Positions 9,345 to 16,739 of a stretch of DNA of 64,000 nucleotides are shown in pieces (position 1 is the stretch's first letter; every line of letters starts with the position of its first letter). The translations under genes were made by a program, and so were the position numbers. The stretch covers positions 124,001-188,000 of the forward strand of contig JBDWDN010000010.1 of NCBI GenBank assembly GCA_039977295.1, given 5' to 3'. A model generated the notes under the pieces. That model worked only from the letters and a program-made list of their open reading frames with translations, was not told the DNA's origin and did not search any database. The DNA is from Hellea sp039977295. Its GTDB lineage: Bacteria > Pseudomonadota > Alphaproteobacteria > Caulobacterales > Maricaulaceae.

Positions 9345-10238
9345 ATGCCTCGACCGCTCCCGCCTTTAAATTCCATCCGCGCTTTCGAAGCTGCCGCGCG
9401 GCATATGAATTTTTCACATGCCGCCGAAGAATTGGGCGTCACGCCGAGCGCTGTCAGCAAACAGATAATCCTTCTCGAAGACTATATTGGCGTGCAGCTT
9501 TTCGAACGCCTCCCTGGGAATCTAAACCTTACAAATCGCGGCGTTGTTCTCAGAGAAGCCGTAAGTCCTGCTTTCGAAGCCTTGGAAACGGCTTTTGATA
9601 GATTTTCGCGTAATGCGCCCCGTTCAAATATTGTTAGGCTATCAACGCTGTCATCCTTTGCGATGACCTTTTTGGTGCACCGCCTTCCTAAATTCAAAAA
9701 AGACCTGCCGCATATTAATTTAGAGATACTTACATCTGACCGTGTCATTGATCTTTCAACGGAAGAGGTAGACCTCAGCATCCGCACAGGTCACGGTCAG
9801 TGGGAGGGCCTAGTCTCAGAGAAATTAGGGTCTGGCGCATTCCTGCCCGTCTGTGCGCCGACGTTGCATAATAAACACTGGAACGGAGACATTGAAGGCT
9901 TCGTCAAAAGCGTTGGTCGGGCGCAAGTTTTTTCAAATAATGAATGGGTCAAATGGTCAGAGACAATAGGGATTAGCCCGCCAACAAATACCGACATCTT
10001 CGTCATGGAGGACTATCTTGTTGCGCTTCAAGCTGTTCTAGAGGGACAAATCATAGCTTTGCTTCCAGAGGTCATCGTCAGAAAACATCTCAAGGACGGG
10101 CGGCTGATGCAATTCTCGAACACGGAGATGGACTATATGTACACATATTACATAGCGCATAAACCCAACGCAGAATGCCGGCCCATTGTTCAGGAAACCA
10201 TTAAATGGCTCAAAGCTGAAGCTAATGAGCCGCTGTAA
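9345..10238 (+). CDS. LysR-family transcriptional regulator, GcvA-like
   Basis: 297 residues. The N-terminal winged helix-turn-helix reads PLNSIRAFEAAARHMNFSHA then EELGVTPSAVSKQI, the typical opening of the GcvA/AmpR branch of LysR proteins, followed by a periplasmic-binding-like effector domain from about residue 90. The frame is open from a TTG at 9327, but the ATG at 9345 begins with the family-typical MPRPLPPLN and is preferred. The usual arrangement of a LysR gene divergent to its target is not present here, because the upstream gene rpmE runs in the same direction, so the regulon cannot be inferred. Confidence 0.88.
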   Translation: MPRPLPPLNSIRAFEAAARHMNFSHAAEELGVTPSAVSKQIILLEDYIGVQLFERLPGNLNLTNRGVVLREAVSPAFEALETAFDRFSRNAPRSNIVRLSTLSSFAMTFLVHRLPKFKKDLPHINLEILTSDRVIDLSTEEVDLSIRTGHGQWEGLVSEKLGSGAFLPVCAPTLHNKHWNGDIEGFVKSVGRAQVFSNNEWVKWSETIGISPPTNTDIFVMEDYLVALQAVLEGQIIALLPEVIVRKHLKDGRLMQFSNTEMDYMYTYYIAHKPNAECRPIVQETIKWLKAEANEPL

Positions 10239-10376
10239 ACCCCATTAACACGGCTGTTTTTAGAGATATGAATTTTTCTCCTACCCCCCATTCCTAAAAC
10301 GCGTTTCCAAATCATACGCAATAAACCCACCCTCATCTTATCGGAAAACACCGATTTAACATGAGGAGACATTACG

Positions 10377-10769
10377 ATGTTGAAAACAAAAATAGCCCTT
10401 ACGCTCTTATTAGCTTTTGCCGCAAGCGGCATGATGCTCGTGCCGTCAGTCGCCGCAGACACAGCTAAAACCCAATCCTATGATGTGCGGTATAATCCAA
10501 ATGAACTGGCCAGTCCTGACAGCGCCGAAAATATCATTCGCCGCGTTCACGTAACGGCATCCGAGCTCTGCTGGGATGAGATTGGACCAGAGCGTTATAC
10601 CGAAAAACTAAAAGCGGAGCGATGCTTACGAGAGGTCACCCAAGATCTTGTCGACAGAATCGGACATAGGAACCTAGATATTGCACACGCCAAACTCCCC
10701 GCGCCGCGAAAACTCGTCAAACCCCGCATAAATACCCAATGGGCAAAATTGGGTTCTAGCGCGCCTTAG
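10377..10769 (+). CDS. UrcA-family small exported protein
   Basis: 130 residues with a Sec signal peptide (MLKTKIALTLLLAFAASGMM, cleavage likely near AA-DTA, about residue 28). The mature region has YDVRYNPNELASPDSAENII, then RRVHVTASELC and a later Cys, matching the pattern of UrcA-family proteins (a Tyr/Asp-Leu start, an Arg-rich helix and a pair of cysteines that could form a disulfide). The function of the family is unknown. There is a TGAGGAG ribosome site before the ATG, and a terminator follows 35 bp after the stop. Confidence 0.72.
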   Translation: MLKTKIALTLLLAFAASGMMLVPSVAADTAKTQSYDVRYNPNELASPDSAENIIRRVHVTASELCWDEIGPERYTEKLKAERCLREVTQDLVDRIGHRNLDIAHAKLPAPRKLVKPRINTQWAKLGSSAP

Positions 10770-10803
10770 ACCGTGTCTAAATCGGCGCGACTGTAAACTA
10801 CAA

Positions 10804-10833
10804 AAAAGGCAGCTCCAGGGCTGCTTTTTCTTT
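10804..10833 (+). terminator. Rho-independent terminator of the UrcA gene
   Basis: AAAAGGCAGC, six-base loop, GCTGCTTTTTC. Stable stem plus T-run 35 bp beyond the UrcA-family stop codon. Confidence 0.8.
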
Positions 10834-10858
10834 ATTTCTTGACAGTATATTTTCTGGT

Positions 10859-10938
10859 TTGTCATCCTCGCATACGCGAGGATCTGACCTCAAATACTGT
10901 GCTTTCAGTTTGATCCCCGCTTTCGCGAGGATGACAAA
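10859..10938. repeat. Palindromic intergenic repeat, copy A
   Basis: Outer arms TTGTCATCCTCGC and GCGAGGATGACAA enclose two smaller hairpins joined by a GGATCTGACCTC-type centre. It is one of at least six related copies in the window, each near a 3' gene end. This one lies 33 bp beyond the rcdA stop and 26 bp after the UrcA terminator. Confidence 0.8.
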
Positions 10939-10971
10939 AGTTTGTAAGAGAGAGAGAGATTCTGTTAGGCT

Positions 10972-11541
10972 CTATCCCGCAGCCACGCGCCCGAAGGCCG
11001 CTTCTAATCGGCTGATCTGATCGGCGACTGTATTGCCCTTTTGCGCGGCGATGGAGCCGTAGAGGGAGCGGTCAAGGCGCGTAATGCGTTCATAAAGCGA
11101 TTCCGACCGCGCCAATAGATCAAGCAGCCTCGCCGGTAAGGCATAGGCATCTTTTGCGATATCTGAGAAGGTCAGACCGTCCTCGGATTTAAATTCTGGA
11201 ACTAAGCGGTATTTATCTTGGCGGGCTTCGGCAGAGCTCATTTCGCCTTCTTTAAGCGCGCGCTGAACGAGGAGCCAACTGGCGACTTGCATGAGGCGCG
11301 TCGTGAGGCGCATGGATTGGCTGGCATAGGTCAGCGCGTCATTACGGCCGAGTTTCTTGCTATCTTGACGGCCAATACCGTCCAAATATGCGGCGGTTTC
11401 TTCAACCATGTCCATTCCTTCACGGAAGGTTTTGCTAAAGAGTTCTGATTTCGTAAATTCAATCAAGCGAGCTTCCGCCTGAGGGGTTAGGGTGTCCAGC
11501 ATGGCAACGGTCACGGCGTCTGTATTATGTGTAGCGCTCAT
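10972..11541 (-). CDS. rcdA: DUF1465 / RcdA-type regulator of CtrA degradation
   Basis: 189-residue, all-helical protein. The stretch FREGMDMVEETAAYLDG, then YASQSMRLTTRLMQVASWLL, is the hallmark of DUF1465, the family that contains Caulobacter RcdA. RcdA is an adaptor that works with CpdR and PopA to deliver the master regulator CtrA to the ClpXP protease at the cell pole. The chpT phosphorelay gene in the same window supports a CtrA-type cell cycle. A direct repeat of TTAACGTT lies about 43-62 bp upstream, which may be a CtrA box. That this copy truly acts on CtrA is inferred from family membership only. Confidence 0.8.
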   Translation of the reverse strand: MSATHNTDAVTVAMLDTLTPQAEARLIEFTKSELFSKTFREGMDMVEETAAYLDGIGRQDSKKLGRNDALTYASQSMRLTTRLMQVASWLLVQRALKEGEMSSAEARQDKYRLVPEFKSEDGLTFSDIAKDAYALPARLLDLLARSESLYERITRLDRSLYGSIAAQKGNTVADQISRLEAAFGRVAAG

Positions 11542-11583
11542 TATATTATTTCCGGTTTGGATAATCCCACGTTGATATCCTGT

Positions 11584-11603
11584 TTAACGTTGCTGTTAAC
11601 GTT
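11584..11603. promoter_or_regulatory. Direct repeat TTAACGTT-GCTG-TTAACGTT upstream of rcdA
   Basis: Two identical 8-bp TTAACGTT units separated by four bases. The two TTAA cores are eight bases apart; the published CtrA site is TTAA-N7-TTAA(C), so this is a one-base-off match. The position 43-62 bp upstream of rcdA fits a promoter element. Confidence 0.4.
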
Positions 11604-11652
11604 TGCAAGAGCCGCGCCAGACTAAGGAGAGCCGCTCCTTTTTCGTTCTAGT

Positions 11653-11841
11653 TCAACCTTTGGGTCTAAATAGTAGGTCTGCGGCCGACAAATCAGCCGA
11701 TTTCTTGCTCAATTCTACCTCTATACGCGTGATTTCTGCCTTAAGCACGTCAATCCGAGTGTTCAATTCATCCACAGAAACCCCGTATAGATCGTCCCCA
11801 ATCTGGAACTTTGTTTCGCTTTGGCGCACATCATCACTCAC
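11653..11841 (-). CDS. DUF1192 small coiled-coil protein
   Basis: 62 residues from a GTG start at 11841, chosen because AGGGGAG lies seven bases upstream; the open frame continues to 11886 without a better start. The pattern GDDLYGVSVDELNTRIDVLK followed by AEITRIEVELSKKSAD matches DUF1192, a small alphaproteobacterial family predicted to be a coiled coil. The function is unknown. It lies upstream of rcdA on the same strand, separated by 111 bp, and is divergent from trcR. Confidence 0.75.
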   Translation of the reverse strand: MSDDVRQSETKFQIGDDLYGVSVDELNTRIDVLKAEITRIEVELSKKSADLSAADLLFRPKG

Positions 11842-11923
11842 CGCAGACTCCCCTTGCAAATTTGTGTTAACCGTCTTATAGCACACCTACCGAATTGAAG
11901 ACGAGGGTTTTCAAGGAAAAATG

Positions 11924-11945
11924 ACCCCGCCGAGCGGGGTTTTTT
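11924..11945 (+). terminator. Terminator-like hairpin in the trcR leader
   Basis: ACCCCGC-CGA-GCGGGGT followed directly by TTTTT: a textbook intrinsic terminator on the + strand. The only gene upstream is transcribed away from it, and it ends about 16 bp before the trcR ribosome site (AGGAG at 11961). Termination of trcR's own leader (attenuation) is therefore the simplest reading. Confidence 0.7.
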
Positions 11946-11969
11946 AATGCCTCAAATTAGGAGAGCAAA

Positions 11970-12632
11970 ATGACACAGATTCTTATGCCAAAGGCCACAG
12001 CTGTTTGGCTTATCGACAATACGGGCATGACCTTTAAACAGATTAGCGAGTTTTGCTCGCTTCATATTCTCGAAGTCGAAGGCATCGCTGACGGCGATGT
12101 GGCGGCTGGCATTCGCGGCGCCGATCCGATTGCAAATGCTCAAGTCAGCCGTGAAGAAATCGAAAAAGCCGAAAAAGATTCTAGCTATGCAATGAAGCCG
12201 AACACCTTTGACAGCGACACTTTGCAGCCCAAAAAAGGCAAGAAAAAAGGTCCGCGTTATACACCGCTTTCTCGCCGCCAAGACCGCCCCGACGCGATTG
12301 CTTGGATTGTGCGAAATCATCCCGAAGTCTCCGATGCGCAAATTAGCAAACTTGTCGGCACCACTAAGCCAACGATCAACGCCATTCGTGAACGCACACA
12401 TTGGAAAATCAATACAATCAACCCGACCGACCCTGTCTCGCTTGGCCTCTGTTCACAAATCGATCTTGATCTATTGGTCAAAAAAGCGGCTGACAAAAAA
12501 GCTAAGGCAGATGCGAAGCTCGAAAAAGAGACTGGCGAGAGCTTAAAACCTGTCGAAGCGGCAGCGCCTGAGCCGGAAGCGCCAAAAGTTGAGCATACGC
12601 TGGAAAGCCTGTTCAAGCCGTCAGAAGGCTAG
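11970..12632 (+). CDS. trcR: DUF1013 / TrcR-type cell-cycle transcriptional regulator
   Basis: 220 residues. The N-terminal half (LMPKATAVWLIDNTGMTFKQ, ISEFCSLHILEVEGIADGDV) and the central helix-turn-helix-like segment (PEVSDAQISKLVGTTKPTIN) are the conserved DUF1013 core, named TrcR in cell-cycle annotation of Alphaproteobacteria. The C-terminal ~60 residues are Lys/Ala/Glu/Pro-rich and probably flexible, ending in LESLFKPSEG. It is expected to be a cytoplasmic DNA-associated regulator. A good ribosome site (AGGAG) precedes the ATG, and a terminator-like hairpin sits in the leader. Confidence 0.78.
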   Translation: MTQILMPKATAVWLIDNTGMTFKQISEFCSLHILEVEGIADGDVAAGIRGADPIANAQVSREEIEKAEKDSSYAMKPNTFDSDTLQPKKGKKKGPRYTPLSRRQDRPDAIAWIVRNHPEVSDAQISKLVGTTKPTINAIRERTHWKINTINPTDPVSLGLCSQIDLDLLVKKAADKKAKADAKLEKETGESLKPVEAAAPEPEAPKVEHTLESLFKPSEG

Positions 12633-12678
12633 GCAACCGTTAAAAGCCCTTATCCTGTGAGGGTTAGCACAATTCGCG

Positions 12679-13491
12679 CTATATATCTTCAATCGTTGCG
12701 CGCGGCGGCATGGTGTAATTAAGCGCCAACCGCCCGCCATCGACATAGATACACTGCCCGGTAATATAACTACTATCCTCACCCGCGAGGAATGAGGCCA
12801 CGCCAGCGACCTCGTCCGGCAGAGCGACGCGGCCAAGCGGCGTGCGGGCATGAATTTTATCAAGCGCGTCTCCCGCCACACCCGCGAGCATATCCGTTTT
12901 CACAGATCCGGGCCCAATCGCATTTACGCGTATGCCGTAAGGCGCGAGCTCAAGCGCCATAGCTTTGGTCATTTGCAGCAAGCCGCCCTTGGACACGGTA
13001 TAAGCAAGGTAATCCGGTATCGCGACCTTATCATTTATAGATGACATATTTATGATGGAATAAGGACGTTCGGTCAGGCGAGAGCGGTCTTCGCGGTCTT
13101 CGATTTCCTCGACCATATATTTCGCGACGGCTTTGGATACGAGGAAAGCCCCGCGTAAATTCACCGCTAAAACACGATCAAAATCAGTCTCGGTTAGATC
13201 TAGAGCGCCGCCTTTTAGCGCAATTCCGGCGTTATTGATAAGACCGTCAATGCGCCCAAATGCAGAGAGCGCCTCCGCAATCAAATTATGAACCTCAAGT
13301 TTTTCAGAGACGTCACATTCAACAAAGATTGCCTTATCAAGACCTACGCCTAATTCAGTCAAAGCTTTCTGCCCTGTCGCCAAATCCATATCCGCCAAGA
13401 CGACTTTAAGGCCATCTGCGATAAGGCGGCGGGCACAGGCAAAGCCAATACCGCGCGCCGCGCCAGTAACGATGAATACGCGATCGGACAT
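12679..13491 (-). CDS. Short-chain dehydrogenase/reductase
   Basis: 270-residue classical SDR. The Rossmann motif TGAARGIG is at residues 10-17, NNAG near 86-89, and the catalytic Ser, Tyr and Lys are present (NMSS, then YTVSK). The C-terminus keeps the SYITGQCIYVDGG segment. It resembles FabG-like or sugar/sterol dehydrogenases, but the substrate cannot be assigned. It is convergent to trcR with 46 bp between stop codons. Confidence 0.88.
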   Translation of the reverse strand: MSDRVFIVTGAARGIGFACARRLIADGLKVVLADMDLATGQKALTELGVGLDKAIFVECDVSEKLEVHNLIAEALSAFGRIDGLINNAGIALKGGALDLTETDFDRVLAVNLRGAFLVSKAVAKYMVEEIEDREDRSRLTERPYSIINMSSINDKVAIPDYLAYTVSKGGLLQMTKAMALELAPYGIRVNAIGPGSVKTDMLAGVAGDALDKIHARTPLGRVALPDEVAGVASFLAGEDSSYITGQCIYVDGGRLALNYTMPPRATIEDI

Positions 13492-13554
13492 AGAAAACCT
13501 CTTATAGCTTTACCGTTGGTAAAACGGGCTTATGCTCTTTGGTCAAGCGTCAAT

Positions 13555-13731
13555 CTAATTTTTTGAGGGTTCTTCAAAGCTTTCTATTGTATCTTTAATC
13601 TGAAGCTTTTCGCGTTTGAGACGTGATATTCGCATGGTATCGGGAAGTGGACTTCGCATTTCCTCCCGGATTTGCATATCAAGCGTTGTATGCTTGGATG
13701 AGAGTTGTTCTAAACGAGCCGATACTGCCAT
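13555..13731 (-). CDS. YdcH/DUF465 small protein (first of a divergent pair)
   Basis: 58 residues, found by hand. It starts MAVSARLEQLSSKHTTLD at 13731 behind a very strong ribosome site (GGAGGTG). The C-terminal half ISRLKREKLQIKDTIE is the DUF465/YdcH signature: two short helices joined by a turn, forming a small helical hairpin. The function of the family is unknown. A second DUF465 gene starts 101 bp away on the other strand, and the spacer holds a nested palindrome. Confidence 0.75.
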   Translation of the reverse strand: MAVSARLEQLSSKHTTLDMQIREEMRSPLPDTMRISRLKREKLQIKDTIESFEEPSKN

Positions 13732-13745
13732 TCACACCTCCAAAT

Positions 13746-13771
13746 TTTGTGATAAATTTATCTAACACAAA
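13746..13771. promoter_or_regulatory. Nested palindrome between the two YdcH genes
   Basis: GATAAATTTATC (13751-13762) is a perfect 12-bp palindrome lying inside a TTTGTG...CACAAA inverted pair. It sits 15-40 bp upstream of one start and 61-86 bp upstream of the other, where a shared operator would be. Confidence 0.45.
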
Positions 13772-13831
13772 TATGAGCCAGTGTCATGCCCCTAACTTGC
13801 GGGAAGGTTAAAGGTAACGTAATGGTGTGAC

Positions 13832-14071
13832 ATGAGTGATGATTTTGAACCTAATGCCGATGCAATAGAAGACCCTGCGCCTGTTGAGCCGGAGGCCGTT
13901 TTGGAGACTCTCAAACTCGAACATCGCCGCATTGATACAGAAATCAAGGCCATGATTGAAACAGGCGTTTCTGACATGCTTAAGATCGGGCGTATGAAAA
14001 AGGTGAAGCTCGCTTTGAAAGATAAAATCGCTTATCTTGAGAACCAAATTACGCCGGATATTATCGCTTAA
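13832..14071 (+). CDS. YdcH/DUF465 small protein (second of the pair)
   Basis: 79 residues. An acidic, proline-containing N-terminal extension of about 22 residues is followed by LETLKLEHRRIDTEIKAM and MKKVKLALKDKIAYLENQ, the DUF465 helical hairpin. The ending ITPDIIA is also typical of alphaproteobacterial members. It is divergent from another DUF465 gene and overlaps the convergent diguanylate cyclase gene by 4 bp at the 3' end. Function unknown. Confidence 0.75.
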   Translation: MSDDFEPNADAIEDPAPVEPEAVLETLKLEHRRIDTEIKAMIETGVSDMLKIGRMKKVKLALKDKIAYLENQITPDIIA

Positions 14072-14688
14072 CCGCTCTTTTTAGCCATATACATAGCGCG
14101 ATCAGCCCGCGCTAAGATTTGCTCGGCTGTATCATCAGGCTCACAAGGCGCGACGCCCCATGCGGCTGTTACACCCACATTACCTGTCGGCAATTCAACG
14201 ATTTGTTCAGCAATACGGCAAGCTAGTGCGGAGGCTTTCGCTTGGGCGATACTCGCATCTGTTTTAAAGAGCAAGATACCAAATTCATCCCCCCCAAGCC
14301 GCGCAACCATATCGCAATCGCGCACTCCATCGAGCAGGACTTTGCCTGTTTTTAACAAAAGCTGATCCCCAATGCCGTGACCGAAACGGTCATTGATAGA
14401 TTTAAAACCGTTGAGATCGAAAAATACAATCGAGGACAGCATGTCATAGCGCGCCATGACAGTTTGGGCGCGGGACACTTCGCGCATAAAAGCACGGCGA
14501 TTATAGACAGGAACAAGCGGGTCTGTATCGGCGGCGCGTTCCAATTCAAGAACTCTTAGCCGCAACCGCGCCACCTCCGAAGAGAGTGACTGATTTTCTG
14601 TGACAAGATCCGAATCAAGCGGCTTAGCCTGCTCTAAAACGCGTTTCCCGCCAGCTTGCAATATTGTTGAGACGCGAGAGGCGGCCAT
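14068..14688 (-). CDS. Diguanylate cyclase (GGDEF domain) with I-site
   Basis: Makes cyclic di-GMP from two GTP. From the ATG at 14688 (AGGA eight bases upstream) the protein has 206 residues: a short N-terminal coiled-coil segment (about 28-55, ENQSLSSEVARLRLRVLELE) and one GGDEF domain. The active site is RLGGDEFGILL with GGDEF at 132-136, and the inhibitory RxxD I-site is RDCD at 123-126. No membrane segment or sensor domain is present, so it is probably cytoplasmic and controlled by dimerisation through the coiled coil. The open frame reaches a TTG at 14760, which is less likely as a start. Confidence 0.9.
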   Translation of the reverse strand: MAASRVSTILQAGGKRVLEQAKPLDSDLVTENQSLSSEVARLRLRVLELERAADTDPLVPVYNRRAFMREVSRAQTVMARYDMLSSIVFFDLNGFKSINDRFGHGIGDQLLLKTGKVLLDGVRDCDMVARLGGDEFGILLFKTDASIAQAKASALACRIAEQIVELPTGNVGVTAAWGVAPCEPDDTAEQILARADRAMYMAKKSG

Positions 14689-14922
14689 GAAACGATCCTG
14701 ATTCCCATTCGGGGTTGCTGTATGCCCCGTTATAGACAGAACGGTGTTAAGAAACCTCAAATCATGGCGGTTAATAAAGAATGAATTTGTTAACAGCCAG
14801 ACGGGCTGGATGAAGGATTTATTTTAGGTCGTAGCCTAAAAATCCTATCACTTTCAATTTGACGCGGCGCGTTCATAAGCTATTATGTATCGCTTTCTTA
14901 CGAGACTTTACGGAAAGCTATC

Positions 14923-15405
14923 ATGACAGCCCCTATTGCAATTATTATGGGATCGACCTCTGATTGGCCGACCATGCAGCATGCAGCTGACGCGCTGGAC
15001 GCGCTCGGCATCGCATATGACGCTAAGGTCATTTCAGCTCACCGCACGCCTGATCGCCTCGTGGAGTTTTCCAAGGGCGCGGTTGAGGCTGGCTACAAGG
15101 TTATCATCGCAGGCGCGGGCGGCGCGGCGCATCTTCCTGGTATGGCCGCCTCTATGACTCGGCTGCCTGTTCTTGGGGTTCCCGTTGAATCCAAAGCACT
15201 CTCTGGCATGGATAGCCTCCTCTCAATCGCGCAAATGCCCGGCGGCATTCCCGTGGGGACATTAGCTATTGGTAAAGCCGGTGCAAAAAATGCGGGCCTT
15301 ATGGCAGCGGCGATCTTGGCTGTCTCAGATGATAAAATTGCGAAAGCTCTGGAGGCTTGGCGCGCGGCTCAAACAGACTCCGTCGCTCACGATCCTCAGG
15401 GTTAG
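14923..15405 (+). CDS. purE: N5-carboxyaminoimidazole ribonucleotide mutase
   Basis: Converts N5-CAIR to CAIR in purine synthesis. The 160-residue length is normal for class I PurE. Signature segments are IIMGSTSDWPTM near the start, the catalytic SAHRTPDRL with its histidine, and GAGGAAHLPGMAA. It is followed five bases later by purK, which supplies its substrate, the usual purEK operon. Confidence 0.97.
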   Translation: MTAPIAIIMGSTSDWPTMQHAADALDALGIAYDAKVISAHRTPDRLVEFSKGAVEAGYKVIIAGAGGAAHLPGMAASMTRLPVLGVPVESKALSGMDSLLSIAQMPGGIPVGTLAIGKAGAKNAGLMAAAILAVSDDKIAKALEAWRAAQTDSVAHDPQG

Positions 15406-15410
15406 CGGCT

Positions 15411-16496
15411 ATGGTAGCAGCCAAGCAATCTCCCCTTCCCCCAGGAAGCACAATTGGCATTTTAGGCGGTGGACAATTAGGCCGAATGCTCAGTCTTGCG
15501 GCCTCTCGTTTGGGGTTTCAGTGTCACATTTATGACCCGTCATGGGCGGGCCCGGCGGCGCGGGTTTCGCGCTTTGAGACCAATGCTGAATATGAAAATA
15601 TTGACGCCGTTTTAGCTTTCGCCAAAACCTGCGATGTTGTCACCTATGAGTTTGAAAACGTCCCTGCCCTGACAGCCAAAACGGCAGCGAGCACTAAACC
15701 GCTCTGTCCCAACGCGCAGGCTTTAAGCGCCGCTCAAGACCGCCTGACAGAAAAAACATTTATCCAAGACCAAGCCAAAGTCCCTGTTGCTTTATTTGAG
15801 CCTGTAAATTCAGTTCATGAGCTCAGACGCGCGGTTAATAAACTTCACTTGCCAGCTGTCCTAAAAACGCGCCGTTTTGGATATGACGGCAAAGGGCAAG
15901 TCATTATTCGCGAGGAGTCCGAAATCGATAACGCTTGGGCGGCGATGAAACACGCGCCCGCGATCTTAGAGCAATTCGTACCTTTTTACCGCGAAGTTTC
16001 CGTCATTGCGGCGCGAAGTGCCGCAGGCGAGACTGCGGCTTACCCCCTTATCGAGAACGTTCATAAAGATCACATCCTTCATAGGAGCGTCGCGCCCGCC
16101 GACAATAATGATGGGCGGGCCCAAGGTCTTGCTGTGCAAATCATGAGCGCGCTTAATTATGTCGGCGTCATGGCCACAGAGTTTTTTGAACTGCATGACG
16201 GAACACTTATCGTCAACGAAATTGCTCCGCGCGTTCATAATTCAGGTCACTGGACGCAAGACGCGGGATGCATCGATCAATTCGAGCTTCATATCCGCGC
16301 CATTACCGGCTGGCCGCTTGGCGATATCGCGCCCAAACATAAAATGGAAATGACCAACCTCATCGGTGATGATGTGAATAATTGGGAAGCTTTGGCGAAT
16401 GAGCCAAAAACCTTCATCCACCTCTACGGAAAGCGTGAAGCTCGCCCGGCCCGAAAAATGGGTCATGTAAACCGAATTATCGGATCCTGCGCCTAG
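15411..16496 (+). CDS. purK: N5-carboxyaminoimidazole ribonucleotide synthase
   Basis: ATP-grasp enzyme that carboxylates AIR to N5-CAIR using ATP and bicarbonate. 361 residues from the ATG at 15411. The GILGGGQLGRM nucleotide-binding start, the LKTRRFGYDGKGQ grasp segment and the ligand-rich VNEIAPRVHNSGHWT are all present. An open frame reaches back to 15357 inside purE, but the ATG just after the purE stop is preferred. It forms an operon with purE. Confidence 0.96.
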   Translation: MVAAKQSPLPPGSTIGILGGGQLGRMLSLAASRLGFQCHIYDPSWAGPAARVSRFETNAEYENIDAVLAFAKTCDVVTYEFENVPALTAKTAASTKPLCPNAQALSAAQDRLTEKTFIQDQAKVPVALFEPVNSVHELRRAVNKLHLPAVLKTRRFGYDGKGQVIIREESEIDNAWAAMKHAPAILEQFVPFYREVSVIAARSAAGETAAYPLIENVHKDHILHRSVAPADNNDGRAQGLAVQIMSALNYVGVMATEFFELHDGTLIVNEIAPRVHNSGHWTQDAGCIDQFELHIRAITGWPLGDIAPKHKMEMTNLIGDDVNNWEALANEPKTFIHLYGKREARPARKMGHVNRIIGSCA

Positions 16497-16615
16497 TTAA
16501 AAATCAATCCTGATAAAATTACATATGCAACGAACATCTTTGCCTCCTTGGTCTTGTTGTGTAGAAACCTGTCTGCGTGAAGAGCGCGCGCCGTAGCCAG
16601 TCAGAAGAGGAAGCA

Positions 16616-16708
16616 ATGGCCGTTTTGATCGAAAGCGCACAAAGCTTAGTCGCAAATTCACCCCTGTTGCTTAATTTCGCCGCAGTGTCTTCACGCAATT
16701 GTGTATGA
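16616..16708 (+). CDS. Possible 30-residue peptide (speculative)
   Basis: In the 243-bp gap between purK and the radical SAM gene, an ATG at 16616 has GAGGAA in ribosome-site position and opens a 30-codon frame (MAVLIESAQSLVANSPLLLN, then FAAVSSRNCV). No family is recognised. It could be a chance frame; the rest of the gap shows nothing recognisable. Confidence 0.2.
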   Translation: MAVLIESAQSLVANSPLLLNFAAVSSRNCV

Positions 16709-16739
16709 CAGTGAGCCTTTTCCGCGTTAGAGCGACGAT

